From: Dictyophora rubrovolvata
Taxonomy: Eukaryota > Basidiomycota > Agaricomycetes > Phallales > Phallaceae
DNA length: 64,000 nt
Direction: 5' to 3'
NCBI GenBank assembly: GCA_029959195.1
Contig: CP114121.1
Location: forward strand, 2,294,001 to 2,358,000
Part shown: piece after piece, positions 11,571 through 24,130 of the stretch
Layout: each line of letters starts with the position of its first letter
Position numbering within the stretch: position 1 is the first letter of the stretch
Translations under genes and position numbers: made by a program
The notes under the pieces: generated by a model
What the model was told of the DNA's origin: nothing
Seen by the model: only the letters and a program-made list of their open reading frames with translations
Databases searched by the model: none

Positions 11571-12603
11571 AGACCCGGCGGTGTTTTGCATGAATGGCGG
11601 GACACTGATAAACGGGGTGGGTATTGTTTGCAGCAAGCGGGACGAAGGACCAGTAGGGATTCTTCTGTTGGAAACTGGTATTGCCATTAGCCGGGTATCG
11701 CGTTTGTCGTAGCGCTAGCTGTGTGAACCCGCAGCATCTTATATTGAGGGGCGGTCATTTAGTGAGTATTTGTTCGCTGAATATTTCTCTGCCTCTTTCC
11801 CGTTGCAGGTGCTTGATGTGTTCATATTGAAAAACACTGCTCGGTCATCTTTTTTGACATTTACTTAATCGTCATTGTTTGTATTCTTTAATTGCTGCTA
11901 AAATCTAACTAAATCTGTACTCCGGCTGCGTCACTCCCAACCTCTTCCCATCTCCCTTTGATCGTCTACCCATTTCCCATTTCGTCGCTTATGTGCGAAG
12001 TGCCGGGAGGGTGTGGTGTGGTGTTTGGAGCCCGACCGCTCACAGCGAGGCCGACGGCGCTTCGTCAGCTGACTCAGGGCTGTCCACCCAAGACCCAAAC
12101 AGTGTTCAATGCTCGTAAACAGATTTTGTTAAATCAATACTCACCCCAGCCATTTTATTTTTGAGGTCGACCTCGACAATTTCGTTGAACAGTATCAATA
12201 ACCTTTCAAATATGACGAAGAGTGGGAGTACAGCGCGATTAGTGTCGGCGTCTAACGTTGTACATAGTTGCATAGTTAGCTTAGCGAGGTCGCCTTGAGC
12301 TCTTAGATATCCGTTGCACAGTAATATATTCTATATTATTGTGAAAATACCATAATTCAGGCATGTGTTGACTTTCTTCCTTGTCAATGATCTCTGCAGA
12401 ATCGAAATTTACTGTTTAAATTTGTCGGGTCGTGCCGGGCGACCAGGTGCTTTACTAATGTGGTTGTGCGTTGGATAACCCGAGAAAGATACAGCAACGG
12501 GTTCAAAGCAATTTAAAGTCGTCGGCCCTAAAATCTTCTTCTTCTCTTGTTTTTCGAACAATAGATACGTACAACTTGAATACACATACATAATGCGTAA
12601 CCC
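11571..12603 (+). repeat. dispersed repeat, copy B, interrupted by extra sequence
   Basis: This matches copy A at 3436-4026 in the same orientation, but is about 440 bases longer. Extra DNA lies roughly at 11677-12000 and 12213-12345 relative to copy A; the flanking blocks resume on either side. There are also small length differences near the 3' end (an extra CTT repeat, and ACTTGAATACACATAC near 12572). No coding capacity is conserved. Either copy B carries insertions or copy A carries deletions; two copies alone cannot decide. Confidence 0.78.
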
Positions 12604-12662
12604 GACCCATCCAACAAAATCATACATGCATAGATACATACATCACGGACGAAAACAAACAA

Positions 12663-12756
12663 ACAAACCACACGCGTGTGTGCGTGTGTGTATGTTCTTT
12701 CTTTCTTTCTTTCTTTCCCTTTCCTTTCCTTTCTTTCGTTTCTTCTTTCCTTTTTT
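12663..12756. repeat. microsatellite cluster (CA/TG-rich, CTTT and CCTTT repeats)
   Basis: Simple repeats lie directly downstream of the transcription factor stop: a CACACGCGTGTGTGCGTGTGTG stretch that is nearly self-complementary, followed by CTTT repeats and CCTTTT-type runs. Probably 3' untranslated or intergenic sequence. Confidence 0.7.
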
Positions 12757-15700
12757 TCACCAAGCCTCAGGCATACTCACAAAATCACCATTCCACCCAC
12801 TCGGCCCATTCACATTCAGAAATATCCCATCGGTTCCATTAATCGGTATACCAAGATCGCTCAAACTCTAATCATCCCAGCAAAAAAAAAAGAAGAAGAA
12901 AAATGGTCAACCAAGCCCTAACCTTGACGCGGAAAGGTGGAGCTCACCTGCTCTTGCAACCACAGAGGAACCATACTCGGACTGAACATTCCACCATCCG
13001 CATCAGGCCAAACAAATCCAAAATCCCCCGTATTAATAGAGGCAAGTATCGAAGTCGTCGCATTTGAATTCGGATTATTGTGATGACTTTGGCCCGAATA
13101 AGATGTAATCATTCCCGAGACACCGTTCGGTATTGGTGATCCCATGTTTATTGACTGTCCGATGTAAACTTGAGGTGGAACGACGAGTGTGTCGATATTG
13201 TGTGTATGTTGATGCTGGTGTGGGTGGGAGTGAGCGTGTTGATGTTGATGTTGATGCTGGTGAGGGTGAGGGTGAAGGTGAGAGTGGGGGTGGGGGTGAT
13301 GAGGGTGAGGGTGAGTATGAGGGTGCGAGTGAGAAGGAACCAGCACGGTAGGAGGGAGTGGTAAATTCCCAACTCCCATTCCAAGTTGTTGCTGAGAAGG
13401 GGTAACAATCCCCTCCGAATGTACCTGTCCTTGCGATCGAACAGCCATATTCATCTGTTGTGAATGCACATTCGCTTGCCCTTGCGATCCCCCGGCATAC
13501 GACACAAACCCAATTCCCATTTTCCGACGAAGATTAAGCAACATCAACCGAAGCGTTACCGCGTACCTTTTCTTCTGTTAAGAGGCACCCATTGCCTTAA
13601 GTAGAGATTACACTCTCACCTTTCAGCAGCAACGTCGCTCAATAATCCAGCTAACTGTTCAACCTGCGCTGCAATAGCAGCAATATCAACTTCAGCCGGA
13701 AAAAGATGTGCCATTTTGAGAAGAAAAAGTCCTGAGAAGGCGGCTGTAACAAGAGAATCATGTACAGCATAACGAAGAGCGGCACTTTTTTTTTCCCCAC
13801 CCCCAAAAAAAGTCAATTAATATCACAACTTTTTCTTTTCATGATTTCACTCACCGATATTCTGCACACCCCAGAAAAACTTCTAAACATCGACTAGCAG
13901 CCTCTTTAGCCTGAAACGCCATCTCACGTTGCTCAAAAGGGAGTTTATCCCACGATGCGCCTCGCAATCCGACACAAACGAGCCATAACTTGGCGTAGTA
14001 AAGTTCCGAGGAGAGAATTTTTCGTAAGAGAGAGTTTGGGGGATGACCTTGTGAAGCTGGTGAGAGAATCAAATCAAAAGCGTTTTTAGGGGGAGGCAAA
14101 GAAAATAAAATGGGACTAACCGTGTAATCCGTCCCATTCGGCCCACCATTTATCGAGGCCTATTTGAGCTCTGCGGATTATGTTTACTATAGTGGATGCG
14201 TTGTTGGTTCCTTGGCGGTCTGATACCACTGAAGATAGAGCTTCGTATATTTGTGCTAAGAGGGGGGGAAGATTTGATCAATTAGACAGAGTTAATGTAT
14301 GGAGGAATGCCTACTTTTTTGCAAAATCAGTTCAATTTGGGCTACTAATCTTACGTCTGTGGGACCTGACATTGGATGGGAAAGTAATAGCCTGCAATGT
14401 TTGATTGAATTATCGTTTCGAAGGACAATAGGCCTTCCGGTGCCTAATGACAGTCTAAAAAAAAATAAACCACATCGAATATGGGTATGGATATGGATAT
14501 GTGGATATAAGCGTACTGATGATCGAACCAATACAGACAAAGCCATATACGCGCGCTAACAACAAGATCGCGCTCTTCTTCTTCCGATCTTTTTTTGATA
14601 TTGGTCGTTAAAGATCCAGAACTCGAATTCGAAAACAGTTTTGTAGAACTGGAATTAGTAACGTGGTGCGTATCTGAAGAAGAACCCGAAGCTGGGGTCG
14701 GTCCAGACTGTGTTGTTGCTGTTGTTTGCTGACTTGTAATAGCGGTAGGCGGAGGAGTGGCTGAACCAGAAGCGGAAGCAGAGACTGAGCCACTCATACT
14801 TCTCGCTCTAGCATGAGAACCGTTGACATTATTCATGCCACTGGTGTGAGTTTCGGGCATATCGATCTCGACGAGATCGTCTCTCCCTGGAGAAGTGTTC
14901 ATAAAATCCTCTCCTCCTCCTCCTCCTCCTCCTCGTTCATTATTATTTCCGATTGAACCCGAATCAGCTAATTTGTCCAATGCGCGGTGGAGACCCAAAT
15001 CGAGCGCCATGCGCATCGCGTGACCGCAAGGGAGCCAGCCATTTGTACTCCACGCTGACAAGAGGAGCATGGCTAAAGTGAAATATTTACGAAATCAGAA
15101 GTTTAGTGAATTTGAAAAAAAAGAATTGTAGGCTGACCTTGTACGGCTTCTTTTCGGACGATAGGACCGAACAGAGTCGATCTGGCTATTCCCTGAGCCT
15201 CTTCTAGACATTTGAAAAATGTTGGGGTTGGTGGACCTGTGTGGTGGGTGTGATAGTATGGGGATGGAGTGTCATGATTGGTGTGGGGATAGGTTGGTTC
15301 TTACCGTTTCCGCTTCTGATTTTACTCGCTACGGCTAGAATGGCGTCGAAACAGAATGGAGTGCGTTCTTTGAGACCTTCGTAGGTGTCGAAAGCCGGGT
15401 CAAAGAGCGGGATGAAAAGATGACATCCTGAAAAGAATATGTGGTAGAGTTCTTGAGCTTCTGATTCCGAGACAAGGCCCTGCAAAGAAAGTGTAAGTAA
15501 GTAATGCGAGTTAGAGGATAAGAAGATGGTGTTTTGTTGCCTTTTCTAAAACGCTGGGGAAGGCGTTCCGGGGGATGGGTTCTGCCTTTCTGCGCTTCTT
15601 AACTCGTGGAGGGACTGGGATAGGGGCTGTTGCAGCCGCTGCGGCTGCGGCTGCTTCTGCGGCGGCGTTGGCGAGACCTTGGAGAGCCTCGATGGGGGCA

Positions 15701-16538
15701 TTCATTGTTGCGCGGGGGAGAGTGTCTTCTGATTCGTCGTCGGATGAAGGGGCGGTGGAGGGCAGAATGCCGTATGTAGCGTACTTGTGAGGCTTAGAAT
15801 GGACGAGATGAGTAATAGTAGATACACAGTTGGGTGGACTTACTGGAGGAGCGAAGCCTGGTAAAGGCGGAAACTTTTTGGGTTCGTCGATTGGAGAAAA
15901 GGACTGGGAGGAGGATGCTGATGTTGCGGCTGTATTCATTTGGACGGCTGAGAAGATGCGATCGAGAGATGATTGCATTCCAATCATAGTGCTTTGCATG
16001 ATGAGATATTGAGATTCGAGACGGGATATCCGACTAAGAGAAATGAGCATGAGGAGCAACTCTTCTCTCAGAGAGATAATGATAACACACTGACTCGAGG
16101 GTGTTGGTGGGCAACGGAACGACATTCTTCTTTTCTGGTTTCTCAAAGACACACTGAGTTCCACTCAACTGACAACGACGACACGGTGCCTAGCAAAACG
16201 AAAGGCAAAAGTCAGAGAAGAAAGTGAAGGAAAAGTGCGTCGACTGGGACTGGGACCGGGCCGGCGGACCATTGGGAGAGTAATAAAAAGGACAGACAAG
16301 AGAGATTAAACCGTACCTCTCCTTCACACCGGTTTTTGCCCTTTCGACAGGCCGTACACGCACGGGCACCTCGCTTGGGGATGTGCGCGGACAATGCAGT
16401 GCCAGCCTCGACTGGACTAGTAGAAGTAGCAGTGGTATTGGTACCAATATTACTATTGCTCAGAGCGCTCGGCGTCTTGTCCTCGGAGTCAGTTCGTCGT
16501 CGTTTGCCTGTTTGGCCTGTCGGGGATGCCAGAGACAT
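12757..16538 (-). CDS. Zn2Cys6 fungal transcription factor with fungal-specific TF domain
   Basis: A nuclear DNA-binding regulator. The start at 16538 gives a short Ser/Thr-rich head, then a GAL4-type zinc cluster. Its six cysteines follow the x2-x6-x5-x2-x6 spacing (ACTACRKGKNRCEGE joined across the intron 16190-16316 to APCRRCQLSGTQC). Next come a coiled-coil-like linker (about 15920-16030), an Ala-rich stretch and a basic KKRRK patch (about 15590). The Fungal_trans region follows, with LVSESEAQELYHIFFSGCHLFIPLFDP (core cited only) and AWSTNGWLPCGHAMRMALDL. A Gly run (GGGGGGG, about 14910-14935) and a long His/Pro tract (13199-13345) are low-complexity inserts. The last exon, 12757-12867, ends NGDFVSMPEAW. 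No target can be named; it is divergent from MED14. Confidence 0.9.
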
Positions 16539-16853
16539 TGAGAGACAGAAGGAAGAAAGGCAACCCGTCGATGTGTGCTCGCTGTGTTCTTAGCTGTTCT
16601 TCTTGGTGTCCGCCCAGTGACCAGTGACCAACTGACCCGCCAGAGGTGTCCATTAGCATATGGCTCGATGGGAATCGCATTTCCTTTTCGAGACAGGTCA
16701 GGTACCCCCGTGACTCGATTCAAAAAAAAAGTATATTATGTAAATGCACTTATGTAATTGAAACACACGTGAACGCGTGACATACACACACACTCTCGGG
16801 CGTCTCTTTTTCGCCATCCTTTCCAATGCTGTCTTGCAGATCGTTTTAGTGCG
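16539..16853. promoter_or_regulatory. shared divergent promoter of the transcription factor and MED14
   Basis: 315 bases separate the two start codons, so both promoters overlap here. CACGTGAACGCGTGAC at about 16766-16781 combines an E-box (CACGTG) with an ACGCGT element. Their function is not shown. Confidence 0.6.
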
Positions 16854-19800
16854 ATGATGCAAGCACCCGATTACTCAAACACCAACACAGTTCAGTACCC
16901 AACCAAACCGTGGAACTGGGACGCACCCATATGGTACAATTTGAATCCAAAGCAAAGTCAATCTGGATCAACTGTTGTTGTCACCAACGGTACCGGTGCT
17001 ACTGCCGCTGCCGCTGTAAATGGCAACGGTCACCATCCTCATCCTCATACCAATGCTAATGTCAACCCCACCGCCGATCAGGATTCGCCACCACCCACTA
17101 TAGCACAGTTAGAATCAGAACTCCCTTTCGTAGATCAAGACCAAATTCCTCTAGGCGAAATACTATCCCGTGTCGTACAAGATGTCTATGCAGAACTCGT
17201 AACTCTAGCAGATACGTACGTTTGAATTCAGTTTTTCTTTTTGATTACCATATCTACACAGTCGGGCAATTCGACTTTCGCCAGACCAGTCGCACTTCTC
17301 CCAAACTATATATATATATCTGTTCTCATTTCTCTCTTTTCAGGCTTCCTTCCTCTTCCGATGCCGCACGAAAACGCATGTTGGCCGATTTCGTGGTTAA
17401 ACATAAGAAGCAGGTCGTCAAACTCTACGCAGTCGTAAAATGGGCAAAGGACGCGAGAGACATACAGTTATGCATGGTGAAGTGCTCAAATTCAAAAGTT
17501 ATGGATGCATGGAACGCTTACTTATTTATTATTTCTCAGAACATCGTTTCATTCCTTTTAGAAGTAAACAATCAGTTTCATCAAGTCACAGATGCTCTCG
17601 AGACCATAAAACTCAGTCTGGCCGCCGCAAAGTCCGTTTCACTTCTCTACCCGCGTACTGATGATACTAGCCCTTTATGTAGACTCCGAAATCACGATCT
17701 TTTAACTTCGCTTGATCTTCTTACCACGGGAACATATCAACGTCTACCCACCGGAATAAAAGTAAGTTCACATCAGTCCTGTGACTCAAAATTGATTTAT
17801 CTTTTTAAAAATAAAACAGCGCGCCTTCATTCCAAAACCCGAACTCAACAAACACGAAATCCTTCAAACACTAAACGAATACGACCATCTTATCCGATAT
17901 CGCCTCAAAGCGTCCGAAATTATTCCAATCGAGATGAGAAGGTATCACGTCTGTGAGTTATATTAGCCCTGTCACATTTCAATTTTTAGACTTAGTTCTT
18001 TTTTTTCTTCTAGCCCAGGCGCAAGCACATTTTCATGTTCCTGGTTTATTCCGCGTATCACTCTCGTTAAGAGGCTCAGAATCTCGGGATGCATGGTTCC
18101 TTGTCAGCGTCGAATTCGACATAAAAATAGGGGATGATACCGGTGTTATAGGTATGCTAAATGTACTCTATTTTTTTTAAAAAAAAATATTCACTGCTTT
18201 TTTTTTTCTTTTTTTTCCAAAGAATTCCCTCGGGTACCGACTGGTATCACGAAACAGTTTATTGTCGATGAGGCTGATACACGGCTGGCGTTGTATTCTT
18301 TTTTGGAGGAGACTGATCAAAGTCAGCTTCAGCCTCAGCCTGAGGCAGAACCGACTGTTGATGAAAAGGGGGCAGAGAAAGAAAGCAAGGAACAGCAGAA
18401 AGATAAAGATCAGGCTGCTCCTACTGCTGTTGTTCCCGTCCCGCCACCGGTTCCTAAGCTTCCTTCACATGTTGTAGACGCCCCGCTTGTAAGATTGTAT
18501 AATTTCTTGCGTAAGTAGCTTGTGTTTCGATTTTATCTCAGGCTGACGTTCTTTTTTTTTCTTGAACTAGAAATGCTCTCGCTTTCGTATCAGTTGGAGA
18601 TTTTACATTATCAAGCTCAAAGAATGCGATCCCTGGGCTGGAACGATTTTTTAAAAGTTTCATTTGCGAAAGATAGAAAGAGTATGAGTGTTTCGTATTG
18701 GATGTGAGTTTTTTTTTTAAAAAAAAAAATTGAATTGGGGGGTTATTTTTGTCTCAATTTTCTTTTACGTAGCCGTTCGCCTCCTGCAGTTCGAAATTCG
18801 AATGCGCAGCAAGTTAAAGGGAAAATACCGCTTTTGGGGGGTACGATTGTTATTGCGATTGAGGAGATGGGTGTGTCGGATACGAGTGCTAAATCAAAAT
18901 CGACGGCGGCGGCCGGGGCTTCTTCTACAGCTGGAGGGCAGAATCGGTCGGTATCGCAAGGTGGCGGTGGCGTGCCAAGGGGATCTCAATCCCAAGGTCA
19001 AAGTCAAAGTCAGGGTCAGAGTCAGAGTCAGAGTCAGACTTCGTTAGGGACACCAGGTCCTGTGACGGCAAGTGGGACTCCACCACCACCACCGGGCTTG
19101 GCATTTTCGGCTTCTGGTACCAGTGCTGGTTCGGGAACCGGAACCGGAACGGGTACGATGGCGTCCTCTTCTTCTTCGCCGTCGTATGGAGGAGTGACAG
19201 TACAACATCCGTCTGGTCGATCGCATGTTGAGAGGGTGTTACATGAGTTGAGCGTTTTAGGGAAGATGAGGAGGAGAGCTTCTGCTGCTACTGCCGCGGC
19301 TGGTGGACAGACTGCAAACGCAAACGCAAATGCGAATGTGAATGCGAATGTGACGACTTCTGTGGTGAACGTGAAAGATAATGTATCGTCACCCCGTCCG
19401 AGGAAAGATTCGATACGTGCGGGTACACCCCGTTTGCGGAGAGAAGATTCGGCGTCTACCCCTCGTCCTTCCACTTCTGGTTCTGGTCTTGGAGGAGCGA
19501 GTCAATCAACACAATTGCAGACGCAATCTTCTTTTGTGTCGACCTTAGGCTCAGGTCCAGCTCTAGCTTCAGCTTCGACTCCCCATTTGCTACTCCCTCA
19601 GTTATCAGACGACGTTGAGAGACTTTATTTATCTGTCAAGTGGACGCCTGAACCTAGTGCTTTTGGGTTTTTGACTAATCCTGTTGAATGGATTTGTAAA
19701 GTTGACGTTGTAAGTTCCGTGGACCGTGGAATCTTTTGTCTGTCTGTTGAAATTTATTTCATTTGTCTCTCTTTTTTTTTAAAAAAAGGATGCGTCGAAT

Positions 19801-22767
19801 CTTGATTTTCAAGCTCTTTTGATGAAAGTTCTTCGGAGACATTCAGAAGCTGTTTTAAAAGTGTTGAGAAAGCAGCTCGTCGAAGGACCGCATAGGAATG
19901 TGTTTAGCGAGGATGAGGTTGTTTTGGGAATTGAACGTACGTTCTCTTTTTGATTTCAAAAATAAGATATTGAATTTTTTTTTTTTTTTACAGGCGACTC
20001 AACACCGACTCTATCAATGCATTTATGCGCCTCTGAGCAAATGACTGTCACTATTGATCCTCGAACTGGAAAGTTTAGTCTTCGTGATATGGGTGATTTG
20101 GCATCTGCCGGACGTGGGCCCCGGTTTGCGTATTTCTCGGAGAGGATAAATGAGAATCCGGTTGTGATGTTGAGTGCTGTTGTTACGTTGAGATATAATG
20201 TTGGTATATTAGAGGTGGTTTTTTTGAGGTTTTTTTGATTTATTTCTATTTTTTAGACCATTGTGGAGAATGTGGAACAGAAAGCTACTGCGCTTGGGTT
20301 GCAGACGTCTCGGAGCAAAGGATTATCTCGCGAAGGTATAACCCGAGCTCTCATCCTATGAAGAGAAAAAAAACAGGGCATCTTAATTTACTTTTTCTTA
20401 TTATTATAGAAATGGCCAAATTCGGCTCTTCAGCACGTGCATTTCTTTTCATCCAATTACACCATTTCCGATCGCATTATCTTGTTCTCATCGTCGCAGA
20501 AGAAGATTTTAAATACGCGCTCGTGTCTCTTAAAGAAGCTTCGAATGTCGCGATTGTATATGTAGATGATATTGCGTGGCTTGATGTGAAGCGCGTCAGG
20601 GGGCATGTTAGGATTGGTGTTATTGCGACGGAGGTTGCTGATTCTTCGGGGTCCGGTGGTGCTGGGACGAAGAGAAAGGCTGGGGAAGAGATTGGGAGGG
20701 ATGTGAGGGAAAAGAGGTTTGAAAGATTTTTTTTCTTTCTTGTAGATAATGGGATAGTGCTTTAACTCTTTCCTTTTATTCAGCTTTGATTTGAAATCTT
20801 CTGTTATTAAGGAGTTGTATGCTTATTGCTGGTACGTTCTCTCTCTCTCTCTCTCTCAAACAAATTCAAATTCCATTCACTCACCTCGAAAACTCGATAC
20901 AGCGCGCGTGTCGCATATAAAAGCGTCGAATGGCAACTGAAAACCCGCGGTATACCATACACAATAGTCGCTCCAACGTGGTCGACCAAACCAACGCCCA
21001 CAAATGCAGCCGACGGTCTAGGAGGCCTCGGCCTTGGAATGGGTCCGGTTCCGCATGCGGCTGCGAATGGCGTGCAGAATGGAAACCAGGGACAAGGACA
21101 GGGACAAGGACAAGGACAACAGGCTGAACTTGCGCGTGCTATTCATTCGTCGCTTGCTTCTTCTGTGCCGGCGTTGTGCGTTCAGTCCAAGGATATTTTG
21201 TCCGGCGTTCCTGCTGCGGAAGCGGCTATGCGGAATATTCGGATTGTTTGTATTAATTGGTGGTCTACGGAGAGAAAATGCCAGGTAAAAATTGTTTTTC
21301 TTGTTTCGTTTCTTCTTCTATCTTCTGGGAAAGTTTTGCGTTGTTGATTCTTTTTTTTTCTGGGTGCATGTAGGTTGTGACGTGTGTTCAGCTAAAGTAT
21401 GTTCAACCCCCTGTTGGCGTTGACAAAGCTTCTGCTGCGACTGTTATTCGACCCTCGAAAAGCGTCATGTACGATACGCGCGAAGCGATCGTTTCTTTTC
21501 TGTCTGATGATGTCGAGTCTTGTGTTGATGAGTTTTTGGATGGATGGGCGAGAGTGTCTACCATTGTTGTTATTGCCCGAGAAGGTATGTGTGTGTCTTC
21601 TTTAAGGTTTTGTGATGTGTGAACGTTTTGGGCGTTCTGATTTTGTTGATTCCCTTTTTTCTCTTTCAAGTGTCACAAATGGCCAAAGCGAAAAAGTGGG
21701 ATGATGTCCGGCTTTTGTCGTTTGATTTGCAAACTGTCGAATTTACTTATATGACCGTGGGTTTTAGTTTTACCCTCTGGTAATAATTATTAATTATTGT
21801 TGATTGCATTGTCGCCAGGGCTATGCATTATCCATCAGTTGTACACACCACCAACAAGCAACAGGTGGATCGTACTGTCTTCAGTTTTCAAGAGTCCTAT
21901 CTACAGAGAACGGAACATCAGACGAGTCGACTTCTCGCAGACGTGCGCGCGGAGTGACGCTTCACGATGAAGCTGCTCCTTTCCTCAGACCGTTATTAAG
22001 CAATGGGCGGTTAGCGCAGTCTTTGACGGAGATTGTGGGGATGCTGCGTGATACGTTGCCTATGGCGCTCGAACTTGAGAAGTTGACACGATGGAGGAAG
22101 GAACGCGAAGATGATGGGGATAGTGATGGAGATGATAGTATGGATTGGGATGTCCCGAATGATTTGGGGAATGATGTTGAGGCTGAGTTTCGTGGGATTG
22201 GTGTTGATGTTTATCCGAAAGCTTTTGCGTGGTATAGAGTTTTGTTTGGTGATTTGAGGTTTGTTTTCTTTTTCTCTTCCTTAAGGAGAGGTTGATTTTT
22301 TTACTCATGTTTTAATTTTGATTTTTTCTTTCAGACATGCCTTGGATTTTCGGTTAATGACGTCAAAGCGCGTTATCATCATGGACGCGTCCCAGTCGCT
22401 CTTCGATCCTTCATCTTCTCTAGTCAAATCAACAACTTCGTCTCCTCGCAAAAACAAGGAGACTGAGACCACCGCCACTGTTACAGCAACAACCACCTCT
22501 TCTATTGATCTACATACAATAGGCACTTTGGAGCCAATACCGGACTTTAGGAACATTCTTACACAAGTTGCTCTAACTGCACGCGTTGAGGGATGGCCCG
22601 AGACTCTTAATCCGTATGGCATTGCTCTTGTTGATAATGGGGTAGTGTGCAGCTCGAATGCGGCTGGTAAAGTTGGTCTCTCGGTGTTTAGGAAGGTGTG
22701 TGAGAAGCTTGGGCTTGGTCGTGCCATTGTGAAACTTGAAGATGGTTTGGAAAAACGGACGTTGTAG
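16854..22767 (+). CDS. MED14: Mediator complex subunit 14 (Rgr1)
   Basis: The tail/backbone subunit of Mediator, which links transcription factors to RNA polymerase II. The N-terminal MED14 signature is clear: LGEILSRVVQDVYAEL (about 17150-17200), then LPSSSDAARKRMLADFVV and KLYAVVKWAKDARDIQLCM in 17344-17476. NIVSFLLEVNNQFHQV follows in the next exon, then LRNHDLLTSLDLLTTGTYQR and RAFIPKPELNKHEILQ. The frame can be followed through more than ten short introns to the stop at 22765-22767 (KLEDGLEKRTL). The middle holds Ser/Gln/Gly-rich inserts (about 18930-19180 and 19480-19570) and an Ala/Asn repeat (about 19320), as is usual in fungal MED14. A CT microsatellite lies at about 20836-20851. Exon borders after 18200 are less certain than those before. 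Confidence 0.88.
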
Positions 22768-24130
22768 TTTTTTTTTTTGATAGATGTATCTCATCAAGTG
22801 CTACAGTACATACATGTACTGTTGCATATACATATGCATTGTTCGAGATAAGGGGTATGAAGACTTTGGCACTGACTATATTTACATCTCCTCGACTCGC
22901 CGTGTGGAGGTCGGGGCTCTTGTGTCGGCATATCTCAATTCATATCTGTTCAAGGGTGGTACAATTTTTTTTCTTTTTTGTTCGCTATAACCGTTGTTTC
23001 AGATAAAAATATTCTTCCTCCAAAGAAACTTCTTTCTCGCGGATTCATCTGGTACACAACAAACATTTCTTATTATACATCAATTTATAAGGAAAACATC
23101 ATCAGTTGAATACGGACCACACCGTGGCAGAGAGTTGAGTTTTTGGAAGCTTCACGACATGGGCTTAACGTAATAAGCCCGTTCGCTCAACGCTTGTTTT
23201 CGCTGAATAATCAACATCGACAACACTAGAATTACAACATTCCGGCCTAGACAATCTTGGAGCTTTATCCGCTGCACACGCAGGCTGCAGGCACCTTCGG
23301 CAGAGCAGGGCCGGATTGCCTCGTGGCTGAGCCTAGATCTAGCTAAGCCTCTCAGACCGATGGAATGTTCAAACTGGGCAAAGTTCTTTTTTTTTTTTTG
23401 GTGGAGCTTAAGGAGAGTAGTTTTGGCGCGAGTCAACCGAACTAACCGAGGGGAGAGTACTCTTGTATGATGATATCGTATATAGGTTTTGGATAGCTCA
23501 AATCAGTTGATTCTTTCTGAGTAGATCATACGTAAAGCAGTACCAAGCCACTGCCACCCAATTCAAAACCAACTCAAACAAGTCAAATTGTAACATGTAC
23601 TAACATCGGATCTCTGATTCTCCATCATCACATCATCCTAAAACATATTGCCAACCGTTTGAGCCCGGAATACGACTCATCTTCGCAAGATGAATATCTT
23701 GTTATTTGTACCTCACAGCATAAACCCTTCAATTGATGATGGTAGAAACAAAAACTTGAAGCCATAATTCAAACGAGCCCAAGCACCCCCCAATTCCAAT
23801 TTCCGACAGGGCATCGGGGGCCGAGTTTTGGAGCGTTATAAATCCAACCCTGTTCACGGATTTCTCGTGTCTCCTTATGTTGCACAATACGCTCGTTCAT
23901 ATCTAATACCTTGACCAGTGTACTGTTTCTTACCCCAATCATTTGGTGATATATGAGGTTCGAGGTCGGGACGACTGCCCATGCGCTCTCAAAATGCGCT
24001 TCTCTTGTCAGGACTAATCGGCTTGATGTGGTATGTCGTTGGAATTCTGGATGTTAATTTAATCTTCCACTGATTTGGATATTCCATACGAATTTATCAG
24101 TCTTTTGACTGTATGTTTTATATCGTGTGC
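22768..24130. other. spacer without a recognised gene
   Basis: About 1.36 kb contains only short open frames (for example minus 23152-23436) with no domain. There is AT-rich 3' flank after MED14. The 5' exon of the following membrane protein may begin near 23990, but I could not fix it. Confidence 0.5.

Noticed and set aside
12663-12756. Possible CRISPR-like or tandem array
   Set aside because: Only simple microsatellites; no spaced direct repeats, and the context is eukaryotic.
13133-13364. Plus-strand open frames of Val/Gly or Met/Leu repeats
   Set aside because: These are antisense shadows of the histidine-rich tract of the transcription factor.
19034-19474. 146-codon minus-strand frame
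   Set aside because: It is antisense to the low-complexity coding region of MED14, with no domain.
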